Assembly: GCA_024364805.1 (NCBI GenBank)
Contig: CM044503.1
Location: forward strand, 75,563,494-75,584,080
DNA from: Euprymna scolopes
Lineage: Eukaryota; Mollusca; Cephalopoda; Sepiida; Sepiolidae
Direction of reading: 5' to 3'
DNA length: 20,587 nucleotides
Shown here piece after piece: positions 9,824-19,341 of the stretch (the first letter of the stretch is position 1; each line of letters starts with the position of its first letter). The notes below the pieces were generated by a model. The model had not been told where the DNA came from, did not search any database, and saw only the letters and a program-made list of their open reading frames with translations. The position numbers were made by a program, and so were the translations under genes.

Positions 9824-10689
9824 TATGGCTGATTTTAAGTACCTTTCAATATTGGTGTGTAAAGCTGTAAAATATAAATATTTGTATCTATTAAGTAGAT
9901 ACTGATTTACGATATAGATATGTACAAAATTGATAAAAGCCGATATAGAATGCAAATATCTTAAAGTTTTTTTTAGGTTCTAAAGTTTTAAAAGAAGTAT
10001 AACTCCTCTTTACAATAAAATGAAAATGTAATGTACCGGTAGCAGACTCATTATTTTGTATTAATTTCGATTAGAAAAAATGGTTTGAAATATGGTTAAA
10101 AAAATACAATATTAATGTAAATTAAGATATAAAGATGGAGTTAATTATTAAGGGTTTAAACGAGTTAAGATTTTGTCTATACTGTAGAATAGATATAAGC
10201 CGCACCCTTGGAGTCAAAGTAGCTATCCATTTTAAAACTACCTCAAATGTAAATGTTTAGAATGTCAGTTTGTATTATCCAATTTGTTGCATCTGCATTT
10301 TATTGGTATGAAATTTGTTGCATCTGCATTTCATTGGTATGCAAATGAGGGGTCCTTCTTATCACCAGGAAAGTATGATTTTTTGCAACAATGTTAAAAA
10401 TATCTTAAATTAATGTATTGAATGGCTGAAGTAGGTTTAGACCTCCTTGACAAACATAAAAAAATTATGAGATAATCAACAAACCGGCAGTAACAAAATT
10501 ATATTTCAGGATGCCAAATATGAATTTAATTGTATTTTAACATATTTTTAGGCAAAAGATTTAAAAATAATTTTAGTCTTATTTGTCTTCTTTTTGCAAG
10601 GATCAAGTTAATGCCATTAAATCTGCAGATTAAATACATCTATGAATAGTACGACACATATTTCTTCATCTTTTTAAATCAAGAAAACG
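9824..10689. other. AT-rich stretch with a 31-bp tandem duplication
   Basis: No gene seen. Apart from the tandem duplication at 10281-10342, this is simple AT-rich sequence with short oligo-A and oligo-T runs. The old LTR element begins at its right edge. Confidence 0.5.
10281..10342 (+). repeat. 31-bp tandem duplication
   Basis: AATTTGTTGCATCTGCATTT-type sequence at 10281-10311 is repeated at 10312-10342 with about two mismatches. The second copy runs into ATGCAAAT (10337-10344), a perfect octamer motif of the POU-domain type; the match may be chance in AT-rich DNA. Confidence 0.8.
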
Positions 10690-10946
10690 TGGTTGATCAA
10701 CAGACAAAAATCACTGCTCACACAAATTCTTCCGACTGATTTTGCAGCTTCTCAGGCGTCAAATGATTTCTCGATTCTCTTCCACCGACAAGTGACCTGT
10801 TTTTATAAGGCACGCACACATGATCTCGCGACACTTCGTTCACTTCAAAACGTCACGGCTATCATGATAGACTCTTTCTTTTTTGACGCGCGTGAATCAC
10901 AAGACAGACAGACAGACAGACACAAGGACATTTGTATGATAAGCCA
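10690..10946 (-). repeat. 3' LTR of the Ty3/Gypsy element
   Basis: About 250 bp matching 14406-14650 along its whole length. On the + strand it starts TGGTTGATCAAC and contains CTGTTTTTATAAGGCAC and a CAGA microsatellite near its end. A purine-rich tract on the minus strand (GTGGGGAAAA, just right of 10946) fits a polypurine tract. The outer boundary is exact to within a few bases only. Confidence 0.8.
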
Positions 10947-11023
10947 TTTTCCCCACACTCACCCCTGATCTCATGATCACAGAGATGATAAGGGGGTGGT
11001 GATTGTCTGCGCCGGGTGCTTCT

Positions 11024-11212
11024 TCAAGGGGGGACGACATACGCCTCATCTTCACTTGTGCTTTCATCTGCGATCTGAGGGTCGAGCATCTCTGTGTCTT
11101 CTGAGAGGCTACTAATCTCCGAGTCACTGTCTGATGGTGGTGCTGCAAACCAGAGTGATGCCTCGCTAGATTCTGACTCTGATTTGCTTGTGTCGTCTAA
11201 TGATGGTTGCAT
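11024..11212 (-). pseudogene. Acidic C-terminal tail of the LTR element pol
   Basis: Remnant rich in Ser, Asp and Glu (SDSDSEISSLSEDTE), lying between the integrase region and the 3' LTR. Such acidic tails follow integrase in several invertebrate Gypsy elements. Part of the fossil element. Confidence 0.5.
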
Positions 11213-11239
11213 TACTAATCATATGTCTTTAACATGACA

Positions 11240-12045
11240 TGACGGGGCACACTGTCAACCCGCACCTCTTGTGGGCTGATTATTTCAGTGACTCGCCTGA
11301 CTCCATACCTTGTCACGCACTTGCCTCGCAGGTTCTTGATCCACACAACATCTCCTTTCCTCACTCTCTCTCCGGCTACTTCAAGTTCAGGCAGTGGGTT
11401 CGTCTATATGCCCTTCACACTGACTTGATACCTATGCAATGTATCAGCTGGCGCCATAGAAGGCGAAACATCATCCTTCAGGGTTACATTGTACAAATAA
11501 ACTGCCTCAAACACTGTGCAGCCTGATCTAGCCGCGATTGTTTTGACGGTTCGATGATTCCGTTCAATGATCCCATTTCCACTAGGTACATGGGCGCATC
11601 GAAACCTCAGATGTACACCCCAGCTCAGTAAACTTTCTAAACTGCTCGCTGGTAAATTGTAGCACCATTGTCAAGCAATATCTCTATTAGAGGTCCACGT
11701 TCAATGAAAATATTGTTTAGCTGACGGACAATAGTGACTGTATCTTGTCGACGCAGCATATGCCATATAGGAAACCTTGATGGACCGCAATCAATGAGAG
11801 TCAGGATATCCTTGCCATTGTGGTGAGTAATGTCTATCACTAGCCGGCTCCAGTGGCTCCTAACTTCCAACTTCCCCTTTTCCCAGCGAACGGGTGCTGG
11901 GTCAATGGACTCCACACAGTTTTTGACCACTTCCATGATGTCTGCCCTTTGCACTCCGGGTTCAACCAACTTAGTGAAATATAGGGTCTGCTTGACTCCA
12001 GGATGCCCGCTTTGTTGGTGGATTTCTTTAATCCGATTAGATTAA
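11240..12045 (-). pseudogene. Integrase remnant of the LTR element
   Basis: From right to left: an N-terminal zinc-binding-like region (HQQSGHPGVKQTLYF, about 12020), a catalytic-core segment (RLVIDITHHNGKDILTLID and, further on, LDNGA), and a C-terminal part (KGDVVWIKNLRGKCVTRYG, about 11360-11300). The family integrates the cDNA copy of the element into chromosomes. Part of the broken element. Confidence 0.75.
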
Positions 12046-12530
12046 CCAGGGATCATAGATGCAGCACAGGGAGGTTGCGTAGGTTCAACAGTTCTTTTTA
12101 TGGCATCAAGCCATCTTTGAGATACCCTTGTTAAACAATCTGCCTTGTTTATGCTGGATTTGACCAGGGACACCTCCATTGATAGTGCATATTCGTTCAC
12201 CAGGCTCATGATCGTGTCGAGCCGCCAACGAATGAGCATCTCACCCGTTGCTTTGGTTCGTACTCTAGCCCGTCCGGAAAGAGTGTCTGAAATCCACTTA
12301 TGGACGCAAGCAGAATCTGTGAATAGTCGCAGGGTGGTTATCTTCCAAAGGATTGCCAAGTTCATTCCCTTGATCACTGCATCGAGTTCTGCCAGGTTTA
12401 TGTGTTGGGAGTCCGTTTCTGGGCGTAACCAGCAAGTGTCTTCCACTACGGCTCCATCGCGGACTAACGACACGCCAATGGCAAGAGAGCTTGCGTCAAC
12501 CCCACACACTATGGTCCTGGCTGTCAACAC
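12042..12530 (-). pseudogene. RNase H domain remnant of the LTR element
   Basis: One of the best preserved parts. It reads VCGVDASSLAIGVSL, then INLAELDAVIKGMNLA, LRLFTDSACVHKWISDT and, at the end, KADCLTRVSQRW, the Asp/Glu-bearing motifs of Ty3/Gypsy RNase H in the expected order. It lies between the RT remnant and integrase. Confidence 0.8.
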
Positions 12531-12559
12531 ACCATCTGCCCCGTGCTGGATCTTCTTTG

Positions 12560-13153
12560 TGCACTCTGGTTATGACCTCTCTGACCATTGTATTGAGATG
12601 GGCATCATAAATTTTATCATCCCATCTGGTGGTGACGTCAGAGGCTCTCTGTTTGATGAATGCCACTGCAATACGAAGCCAGCCACCCACAGGAAGGTGT
12701 CCAACCAACTTTCCACACAATGAAAATGCATTCTGTCATGTGAAAACACAAGGCATACCTGGGATTTCATTGCCTCATTTCCAACACAGGACATTATCTT
12801 CTTCCCAGACCTGCAAACCGAGCACTCTTGCACCGTCCGGTAGCTTTTCTGGTTCCTTGCTGAGAAGGCCAAAGTTGTGTTGTTCTTTTGCGCGCGTTGC
12901 AGGCACAATTTTTTCATCCACACATTGTCAATACATGCACATGTTGAATGTGCTCATCTTTAGTTAATGTAGCATCAACAATCCTTTGCATAATTGATGG
13001 TGTCACATTAAGTCCAAATCCCATGCGGGTTAAACAATACATTTCTCCCTTGATGAGCACCTTCTGTTTATTATGCTGGATAACCACCATTAATGGGATC
13101 AGACACTTTGGGGGGCACTTCCTTCTCTGGATAGGGAACTAGCCATCCATTTT
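12560..13153 (-). pseudogene. RT remnant and RT-RNase H connection of the LTR element
   Basis: Only parts of reverse transcriptase are recognisable, notably GFGLNVTPSIMQRIVDATLT near 13030-12970, and a connection segment including KLVGHLPVGGWLRIAVAFIK near 12710-12650. Most of the catalytic palm is not seen. Part of the broken element. Confidence 0.6.
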
Positions 13154-13660
13154 TTATCCAAGTCTGTAGTTCCTTATCATATTCTCCACGAGCTCCAGGG
13201 GGAATTTTATATTCTGGAAGACTATTGTACAACTTCCCGGGTGGCTGCTTGTCCGACCATTTTCAGAAACTGTCCAGGATCTCATGCGCTGGTTGAATTT
13301 CGCATGAAAGTCACGCTGTTCCAGTTTTATGGATGCACCCAGAGCAAGGCAGACGTTAGAGAAATGTGCCCTACCCTCACAATCAATATGGACACCACCC
13401 AATTCCTTGATAACGTCCATTCCTAACAGATGGTCATAACCAAGAAGGTCCCCGTTCACAACAAGGGCTCATACGGTTATTGTAGGCTCATCACCTACAC
13501 ATATATGAATGACACTAACTCCACAAGAGGCTAGCATGCCCTCGCCGACTATCAGTACTGGAACCCTCATCCCATGCATCACAGCATGCCTTGCGCATAA
13601 GAGTCTGTGTGCACCCTGTATCTATGAGCGCAAGCGTTCACACCCGTTTGCGCGCACTCT
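13154..13660 (-). pseudogene. Aspartic protease and linker remnant of the LTR element
   Basis: Contains a DTGC-type active-site region near 13620 and the downstream LGMDVIKELGGVHID segment (about 13430-13390) typical of Gypsy proteases just before RT. Part of the broken element. Confidence 0.6.
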
Positions 13661-13830
13661 CACTGTGGGTAGCACCCTATTTGTCAATGATCTGGGGAGA
13701 ATACTGGCGCTATAATTTACTCTCCTTGTCCGTTTCCTGAACAACTCCTTGCTACATGACCTAGCTTGCTGCACTGGTAGCAACGCATGCGTCTTGGCGT
13801 TTCCTCAGCAGACGTGTCCTTTACATTGCT

Positions 13831-14400
13831 TCAGCTTCGGCAGTCCCTAGAAAAGTGGTTTGGCCCCCCACATTTATAACATCTTATGCCATCTTCTAAT
13901 GGAGTAGATGCTTCTGCAGCTGCTTGCACTGTCTTCGCATCTTTTTCTTTTAAAATATTGCGGGCTCTAGCCAACAATTCCTGAAGCCAAATCTCACTGA
14001 GCTTTGACAATACTCGTAGCAGTTCGCTGGTGTCGTCCGAGAGTTCTGTGAGAAAGCCACAATTTAATATGCGTTCAGTCACTCCACCAAACGACGCAGC
14101 TAATCATTTTAAATCTGCCAGGTAGACCTCTAAATGAAAGGGTCCATAGCAAAGGCCGCGTATAGTGCCCCCTTAACCTCCTCCAGAGTTGGTTCATCCC
14201 CGAACTGTTGATAAATGTAGTATGCCCCCTTGGGCAGCCTCAATGGGATGAAAAGCGTGGGATCCTTTATTTTGCAAAGCCAGCAGACAAGCTCAGCTTT
14301 TTCCCACCACTCAACTACCGAGGGTCCTGCGGAGGAGCCGTCGAATTCTGGTGTCAATCTCAGATCAAACTTGTCTATTGCAAAAAAATGGGTTGAAATA
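13831..14400 (-). pseudogene. Gag remnant with CCHC zinc knuckle
   Basis: The N-terminal part (FDLRLTPEFDGSSAGPSVVEW, about 14367-14300) resembles capsid-like Gag of invertebrate Gypsy elements. The C-terminal part carries a zinc knuckle, CYKCGGPNHFSRDC (near 13875-13834), which binds element RNA. Part of the broken element. Confidence 0.75.
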
Positions 14401-14405
14401 GCTTG

Positions 14406-14650
14406 TGGTCGATCAACAAGCAAAAATCACTGCTCACACAAATTCTCCCAATTGATTTGGCCGCTTCTCAAACGTCAAATGATTTCTCGATCCTCCCCCA
14501 CTGACAAGTGACCTGTTTTTATAAGGCACTCGCACATGATCTTGCGAGAGTTTGTTCACTACAAAATGTCACGGCCGCCATGATGGACTCTTTCTTTCTC
14601 AACGCGCGTGACTCACAGGACAGACAGACACAAGGACGTTTGTACAGCTT
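14406..14650 (-). repeat. 5' LTR of the Ty3/Gypsy element
   Basis: Matches the left LTR from TGGTCGATCAAC to about GGACGTTTGTA. It is about 8 bp shorter in the CAGA repeat. The gag-like frame begins almost directly at its inner edge, so little leader sequence remains. Confidence 0.8.
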
Positions 14651-15540
14651 ATGTAGCTTACTGGAATGTTCATAGAAGAATTAGCATTTAATTGGACAAA
14701 TGATTAATTTTGAGTGCATTTTTTGCAGAAATGATTATATAATTATCTAGTTGAACATTAGACAGAAAATCATTGAGAAATAATAATAAAAGATTATTTT
14801 ACTTTTTTCTTATTAATTTAAATCTAATTGGTTGGTCAAGTTCACTTATTCTGTGCAACATCAATATTACCTTTTAGAGAATGAAGAAGTTATGGATAGG
14901 GCAATAGATTGTAATCGAGAAATAGAACAACAAAATTCTGTACAAAGGCAACCTTATAGGAAACGTGTTGAAAAACTCTGGTTTAGATAAACTATAATTA
15001 ATACTCACCTCAGTTTAATATCAGTCAGTAGTTGAGAAATTCAGTTTAGAGTTTTCTCAAGTTCTAAAAAGTATTTTCATTATTCATCATATGTTCATTT
15101 TTATTGCTTTTTTACAATGTTGATGAAACGTTCATTAATATTTTGGTAGATTTAAGCCAGTGAAAATTTATTCTTTTGTCCGGTTTCATTTTTGTATTCT
15201 ATTAGACATTTCATTTTATTTGGACTATTGTCTTCATAAAAATCCCTCCAAAAAGACAAACATGAACTTTGTTTTCTCTTATAAATCCCATGTTTTAAAT
15301 GAATCTGTATATTCCTATGAAATGTTTTTCAATGTTAAAAGTGCTCAATGAATGGATGCATTTTATATTAGATGTGTCTAAGTATCTCTATAAATGGCTC
15401 TGTCCACCATCTTGAATTTCACTTATAAATTTGTATTCACATTTACTTCTTATTTAAATACATTCTTAGTTAGCTTGGCTTGATGCTGTTTTATTAACTT
15501 CTGTTAACATAAACAACTATTAAAAGTTGTTATATCTTTA
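14651..15540. other. AT-rich stretch, one weak exon candidate
   Basis: AT-rich sequence without a recognised repeat. The only coding-like signal is the short candidate at 14878-14990. A 63-codon + frame at 15160-15351 is rich in Phe, Tyr and Ser and looks like chance in AT-rich DNA. Confidence 0.5.
14878..14990 (+). CDS. Weak candidate terminal exon
   Basis: An acceptor-like string (ATATTACCTTTTAG, ending 14877) precedes a frame that is open to TAA at 14988-14990. The frame begins with two bases of a split codon and continues NEEVMDRAIDCNREIEQQ, then QRQPYRKRVEKLWFR. The residue mix is hydrophilic and more protein-like than the surrounding AT-rich frames. The same frame is also open a little upstream of the acceptor. 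No family is recognised. It could be a last exon, an element remnant or chance. Confidence 0.2.
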
Positions 15541-15620
15541 CTTTAAAGCAAGAAACACGGGGTTATGGGTGAAAGACAAAAGGGTTTATTTACAAGGGAA
15601 TATAAGAGTTACTCGACATC

Positions 15621-15728
15621 TTATTCTCTTCCTGTCTTTTTTCCTTCTCTGTCAGTCACGTGAGAGGGTCAATATATCTATAGTTCATTTCATCTATGAA
15701 GGGATGTTAGGTTATTCCATTACATCAA
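15621..15728 (+). repeat. Direct repeat, copy A
   Basis: About 108 bp that recur at 15812-15917. The last 77 bp (from TCAGTCACGTGAGAGGGTCA to ATTCCATTACATCAA) are identical in the two copies. The repeat carries the palindrome TCACGTGA. Confidence 0.9.
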
Positions 15729-15811
15729 TTAGCAATGAAAATACTATTTTAAATTTCAGTGTAAATCAACAAATTTACAAATAGATCTTTTTATTTTTAT
15801 TTTTTATTTTC

Positions 15812-15917
15812 TTATTCTCTTCCTGTTTTTTTCTTCTGCCTCAGTCACGTGAGAGGGTCAATATATCTATAGTTCATTTCATCTATGAAGGGATGTTAGG
15901 TTATTCCATTACATCAA
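15812..15917 (+). repeat. Direct repeat, copy B
   Basis: Second copy of the 15621-15728 repeat, offset by about 189-191 bp. The 5' portion (TTATTCTCTTCCTGT then a T/C-rich run) has a few differences and a 2-bp length change; the rest is identical. The sequence between the copies is T-rich before copy B and not clearly duplicated. Confidence 0.9.
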
Positions 15918-16159
15918 AAGTCTACAATGATGTCACTGAAATGAATGAACTCTTTCGCAAGTTCACACCAATAACATCAGCACAGATATCGATATATATT
16001 GCGGAATCCTATGTAAATACCCCTAACATAAAGGTATCTCTAAGAAAATCAAACCCACAGAAAATTTAACAACACAATAATAGTATGTATTGCTTTAAAG
16101 GAAACAATTAATAAAGCAAAACTCTAACATATCTGTGTACTGTGCAGATATAATATTTT

Positions 16160-17400
16160 TCTGAGATCACAGATCTAAGTCTATTCTTAAGACTCACATT
16201 GCACATCTATTATATTATTCACATATTTCTTTTCATAAAACGAATGTCTTCAACCCTCACCAGCCAGGTTTCTCTTCTATACATTGACACACTGTTGGTA
16301 GGCTTTTCCCTTGGTCAACAATGGTAATGCTTTGCTGGTTAATGATAGCAGATGTCCCCTGAAATTACTGCATCTGCTTCTAACTTGTGGATGTTCCTGT
16401 CATACTATCAACAGTTCCTTCCTGTGTTTCAATGGTATCACCGCCATCCAAATATACTTTCTCCACATATAAGTTCTCATCCATATTCATTATCTTACAC
16501 TTGCACACATGCTGGTATCATCTCTCAACCTAGCTATAATTCCACTACACTGTATTCAATGCTTATAAGTAACACTTAAAAAGTAAGTTGCATTCAACTC
16601 TTTTTTCTAAAATATGAGCAAGAAAAATATCTTTTTTCTTTTAAAGAATTTTCAACACTGCAACCACTGATCATCACTTTAGTCTTGATAACATTCACTC
16701 TTAGACATTTACTTTCCATACCATTCTTCAGTTTTAACATTAGATCTTCCATTGTTTTATAGTAAAGCATTAAATTATGAACAGAGTATCTTTGTCAGAA
16801 AACCTGGACAATGTTTCTAATATACAAATGAAAAGCGATGAACTCAGTACAAAACCGTGATGTATTTCCATTTTAACATTAAAGCTATCACTAAATGTGA
16901 CGTTAATTACATAACTTTAAGCATTTCTGTGCATCACTTGAACAACCTTCACTAACGACTTGCTTGCCTCTAATTTTCTTAAAGGCCACAAGATAACATC
17001 ACTTGGTATTCTGTCAAAAACATTTTCCAAATTCATAAAAGCAAAATGCATGATCTTCTTATACTATATTTATTCTGAAATAAATGCTAAGTGATATTTT
17101 GTACATAAAACAAACCTGCATTTCACCTATGCTTATTATATTTACTGATCCATTATTCAATAATTTTCACGATTTGATCGATCCACTTAAAGCCTGTGTA
17201 AACTTAACCCTATCCAAAGTTCATACTTCACTCTTATAACAGGTCACACTTGTCCTAATAGACTAGTATTTTTGGAACAACCTTTTCTTTTATGATTTGA
17301 TTTGGGAAATTCATAATCGTCCCAATGCCTGTTTCACTCACAGCTTTAACACTTCTGAATGTTCATCTTCATCTTTCAGCAGTTTTGTATTGAAACAGAT
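16160..17400 (-). mobile_element. Decayed endonuclease-RT LINE (second family)
   Basis: Minus-strand pieces, right to left: an upstream RT part with KIIE and EMQVCFMYK-type remnants (about 17200-17090); MNLENVFDRIPSDVI and LWPLRKLEASKSLVKVVQ, matching the family motif VDLEKAFDRVPR (about 17035-16940); the VKMEIHHGFVLSSSLF region matching the G/HQGSVLSPLLF motif (about 16875-16830); KCLRVNVIKTKVMISG (about 16715-16670); and YRRETWLVRVEDIRFM, matching YGSETW..ED (about 16280-16230). The catalytic YADD segment is not present where expected, and several stops and shifts interrupt the frame. It is the same family as the fragment at 5003-5320. The clade could not be resolved by eye. Confidence 0.65.
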
Positions 17401-17558
17401 TGTCTATATTTTAAAAACCTCATTACTATTTTATCTGTAGTTTGATTGCCATGGAAAAATTTCAATTGCTTACAAAATTTACTTGCAGACTTTGAATAAC
17501 TTTAAAATTCTGTTTTAAAACTTCATAATTGAATGATGAATGCATTATGTCAAATATA

Positions 17559-18157
17559 TCTATAATATAAAGCTGAATGTGTGTGTGTGTGGTCACGAAT
17601 AGGCACCTATATGGTTGACTATTTTAAAAAACTGATTACATATGATGATAGGAGATGTATCGAAACACAGGAATGGGTATATTTGATCTGGCAGAACGGT
17701 GGTTCATTAAAATTGTGGGGTCTGTGTTCATGCCTGGCCTCCATGGAATGGAAATAGGCACAAACTTTAATAAAGACTTTTCATATCTATCTGCGTAAGT
17801 ATACATTGATAATTATGTTTCAGTTTGAAGAAATATGGTATAATAAAATTATGGGATGTTCGTTCGCACCTGACCTCCATAGAATGGAAATATGTCACAA
17901 AGTTTAACAAAGTTTTTTAATATAGATCCACAGAATATTGTGATAAGTGTTTCAGTGTGAACAGGTATGGTATAATAAATTATGGGGTTTATCTATTTTA
18001 TTTTTACTTTCATCATATTTTGCTTTGATTTTGATACGCCAAAATTCAACCCAAATTTACAACCCTTCCTTTTCATAACCTATCATTCTTTCATAAATCA
18101 GAATCCATTTTCTGTAGGCTGTTTTTAAACCCAGTCAACGACGGGTACTTTTGCTAG
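17559..18157 (+). mobile_element. Non-autonomous Helitron (599 bp) with internal tandem repeats
   Basis: It begins with TC (17559-17560), then TATAATATAAAGCTGAATG and a (GT)n run, a typical animal Helitron 5' end. It ends with a decayed hairpin (ACCC...GGGT, 18129-18146) and CTAG at 18154-18157. The flanking bases are A (17558) and T (18158), the expected A^T target. No Rep or helicase coding is present. Inside are tandem units of about 131-136 bp starting near 17709, 17845 and 17977, recognisable by AAAATTGTGGGG-like starts and the shared CTCCATGGAATGGAAATA-like motif. Confidence 0.75.
17709..17990 (+). repeat. Internal tandem repeats of the Helitron
   Basis: Two full units (17709-17844 and 17845-17976) and the start of a third. 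They share CCTGGCCTCCATGGAATGG-like and GTTTCAGTTTGAAG-like blocks and are about 75-80% similar by eye. Confidence 0.75.
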
Positions 18158-18158
18158 T

Positions 18159-18187
18159 ATATATATATAATGTGTGTGTGTATATAA
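18159..18187 (+). repeat. TA/TG microsatellite
   Basis: Alternating (TA)n then (TG)n directly after the Helitron 3' end. Confidence 0.8.
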
Positions 18188-18440
18188 AATAGTTATCCAC
18201 GAATATATGTTTCACCCTATTATGGCTTATTTGTGTTATCTGGAATTTTTCGGAGAGTTTTCCCTCTTTACATTTGTATTATTGACCCACATTTAGGGAT
18301 ACAAATATATGTTTGTACATATACACACAAACATAAATATATAATACATCTGTTGCTTATTTATTTTATAGATAAAATAGTCATCCATAGACAGGTGATC
18401 CGTCATACTATTTATGTATGAACATATACACACAAACAGA
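18188..18440. repeat. AT-rich segment with two degenerate copies of a unit
   Basis: ATAAAATAGTTATCCA (about 18185) recurs as ATAAAATAGTCATCCA (about 18371), and ACATATACACACAAACA (about 18319) recurs at about 18423. This suggests an old partial duplication, or tail sequence of the neighbouring SINE. No gene is seen. Confidence 0.5.
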
Positions 18441-18545
18441 ACTATATTCAGTATATTTAATTGATATAGCTGACTATGCCAGGATTCCAACCCAAGACCA
18501 CAGAACCTGTAGTCAGGTGAATTAACTATTATGCCACAAAGTGCT
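18440..18545 (-). repeat. tRNA-derived SINE fragment
   Basis: On the minus strand, TGGCATAATAGTTAATTC (18536-18519) matches a Pol III A box and GGTTGGAATCC (18492-18482) a B box with one difference from the consensus. Together they form a tRNA-like head. AT-rich sequence follows, as in a SINE body. The T-arm pairs only through several wobbles, so this is a retroposed relic and not a working tRNA gene. Confidence 0.6.
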
Positions 18546-18718
18546 TGACTGAAATTACATGCTAGTTTACTTTAATAATAACTAAAATATTAAGATTTAA
18601 CTTGATAAGCAATAAACAAATGTTTTATTCACTTTTCTTTCCTCTTCTTTTTTGTATTTTGTATAGAGGTGAAGTACTCTTTTTGTGATGTAAAATCAAT
18701 AGGTAACCTTATTTTGAC

Positions 18719-18808
18719 ATGTGTGTGCTTGCCATAAGTCTAAACAGATGTAGGGTGCATGATTAGCATGAATGTTGATTAGAGAAACTTGGTAACATCT
18801 TTGAAAAC
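18719..18808 (+). repeat. Diverged repeat pair, copy A
   Basis: Shares GATGTAGG-TGCAT-TTA and TAGAGAAAC-TGGT-ACAT blocks with 18961-19047, roughly 70% similar by eye. The family is not recognised. Confidence 0.5.
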
Positions 18809-18960
18809 ATCATTTCACAATTTTTATTTAAACATTTAGAAAACCAAATATATATATTTCCTCAAACTTTCATTGTTAAAACAACTTTATAGCAGAACTC
18901 TTAGTTTGTTTTTTTTTAATTTTGTTTGTGGTATTAACCTGAGTGGTCAGCCCCTTGTGG

Positions 18961-19047
18961 AGAGTGTTGCTGTAAAGGCTGAATCGATGTAGGTTGCATA
19001 GTTAACACGAAAATTAAATAGAGAAACCTGGTCACATTTTAAAAAAC
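18961..19047 (+). repeat. Diverged repeat pair, copy B
   Basis: Second copy of the 18719-18808 repeat, about 240 bp further on and just upstream of the LINE 3' fragment. Confidence 0.5.
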
Positions 19048-19084
19048 AATGGCTCCTCAGCATAAATTTACTCAACAAGCCTAA

Positions 19085-19341
19085 CAGTCAGGATAATCCC
19101 ACTTCCTTAGATGTCATAAATCTTTCTACTCTAATAGCGTCTTTCCTCAAACTGCTAGCCTTTGGAATTTTCTCGCTGCTCATTATTTCTTTGACTGTAC
19201 TAATATGCAGAAATTTAAATGTAATGTAAACAAATATGTCACTACACAACTCCCCACTTAAAATGTTCCTATGGACATTCATATTCATATTAGCCACTTA
19301 TATCTCAGTAGCAGTGTGCTTTGTTTGGGGTGAATAAAAGT
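19085..19341 (+). mobile_element. CR1/jockey-like LINE 3' fragment, copy 3
   Basis: The + strand matches the reverse complement of 5434-5600 in LINE copy 2: CCTCAAACTGCTAG, then a block around ATATGCAGAAATTTAAATG (19204-19222), then the shared end GTTTGGGGTGAATAAAA. Only the end of the coding region and the 3' UTR remain, as expected for strong 5' truncation. It shares its 3' terminus with copies 1 and 2. Confidence 0.7.

Larger units (their letters stand above)
10690..14650 (-). mobile_element. Old, broken Ty3/Gypsy-type LTR retrotransposon
   Basis: Minus-strand element bounded by two related LTRs (about 10690-10946 and 14406-14650). Between them, from right to left, are remnants of gag with a CCHC zinc knuckle, aspartic protease, a small piece of RT, RNase H, integrase, and an acidic C-terminal tail. 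The order protease-RT-RNase H-integrase places it in Ty3/Gypsy. No envelope gene is seen. The element is about 4.0 kb, shorter than usual, mainly because most of the RT region is absent. It is clearly broken, with coding sequence in roughly eight to ten pieces. The two LTRs differ at about 13% of aligned positions by hand count, plus one small indel in a CAGA repeat, so the insertion is old. No clear target-site duplication is visible. Confidence 0.85.

Noticed and set aside
10903-10921. CAGACAGA run as a possible CRISPR-like or regulatory array
   Set aside because: It is a simple 4-bp microsatellite inside the LTR, of different length in the two LTR copies.
10693-10968. 91-codon + strand open frame
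   Set aside because: It lies within the LTR, which is explained by its match to 14406-14650.
12145-12723. 192-codon + strand open frame, the longest + frame outside the host gene
   Set aside because: It is antisense to the RNase H region of the LTR fossil and shows no motif.
12570-12923. Cys/His-containing minus frame that could pass for a zinc finger
   Set aside because: It lies inside the RT/RNase H part of the LTR fossil, and its Cys/His spacing fits no known finger.
15160-15351. 63-codon + frame as a small gene
   Set aside because: Its Phe/Tyr/Ser-rich make-up follows from the AT-rich DNA; no homology or motif supports it.
16352-16579. 75-codon + strand open frame
   Set aside because: It is antisense to the decayed endonuclease-RT LINE and has no recognisable content.
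18476-18538. Possible tRNA gene
   Set aside because: A and B boxes are present but the T-arm and acceptor pair badly and the flank is SINE-like.
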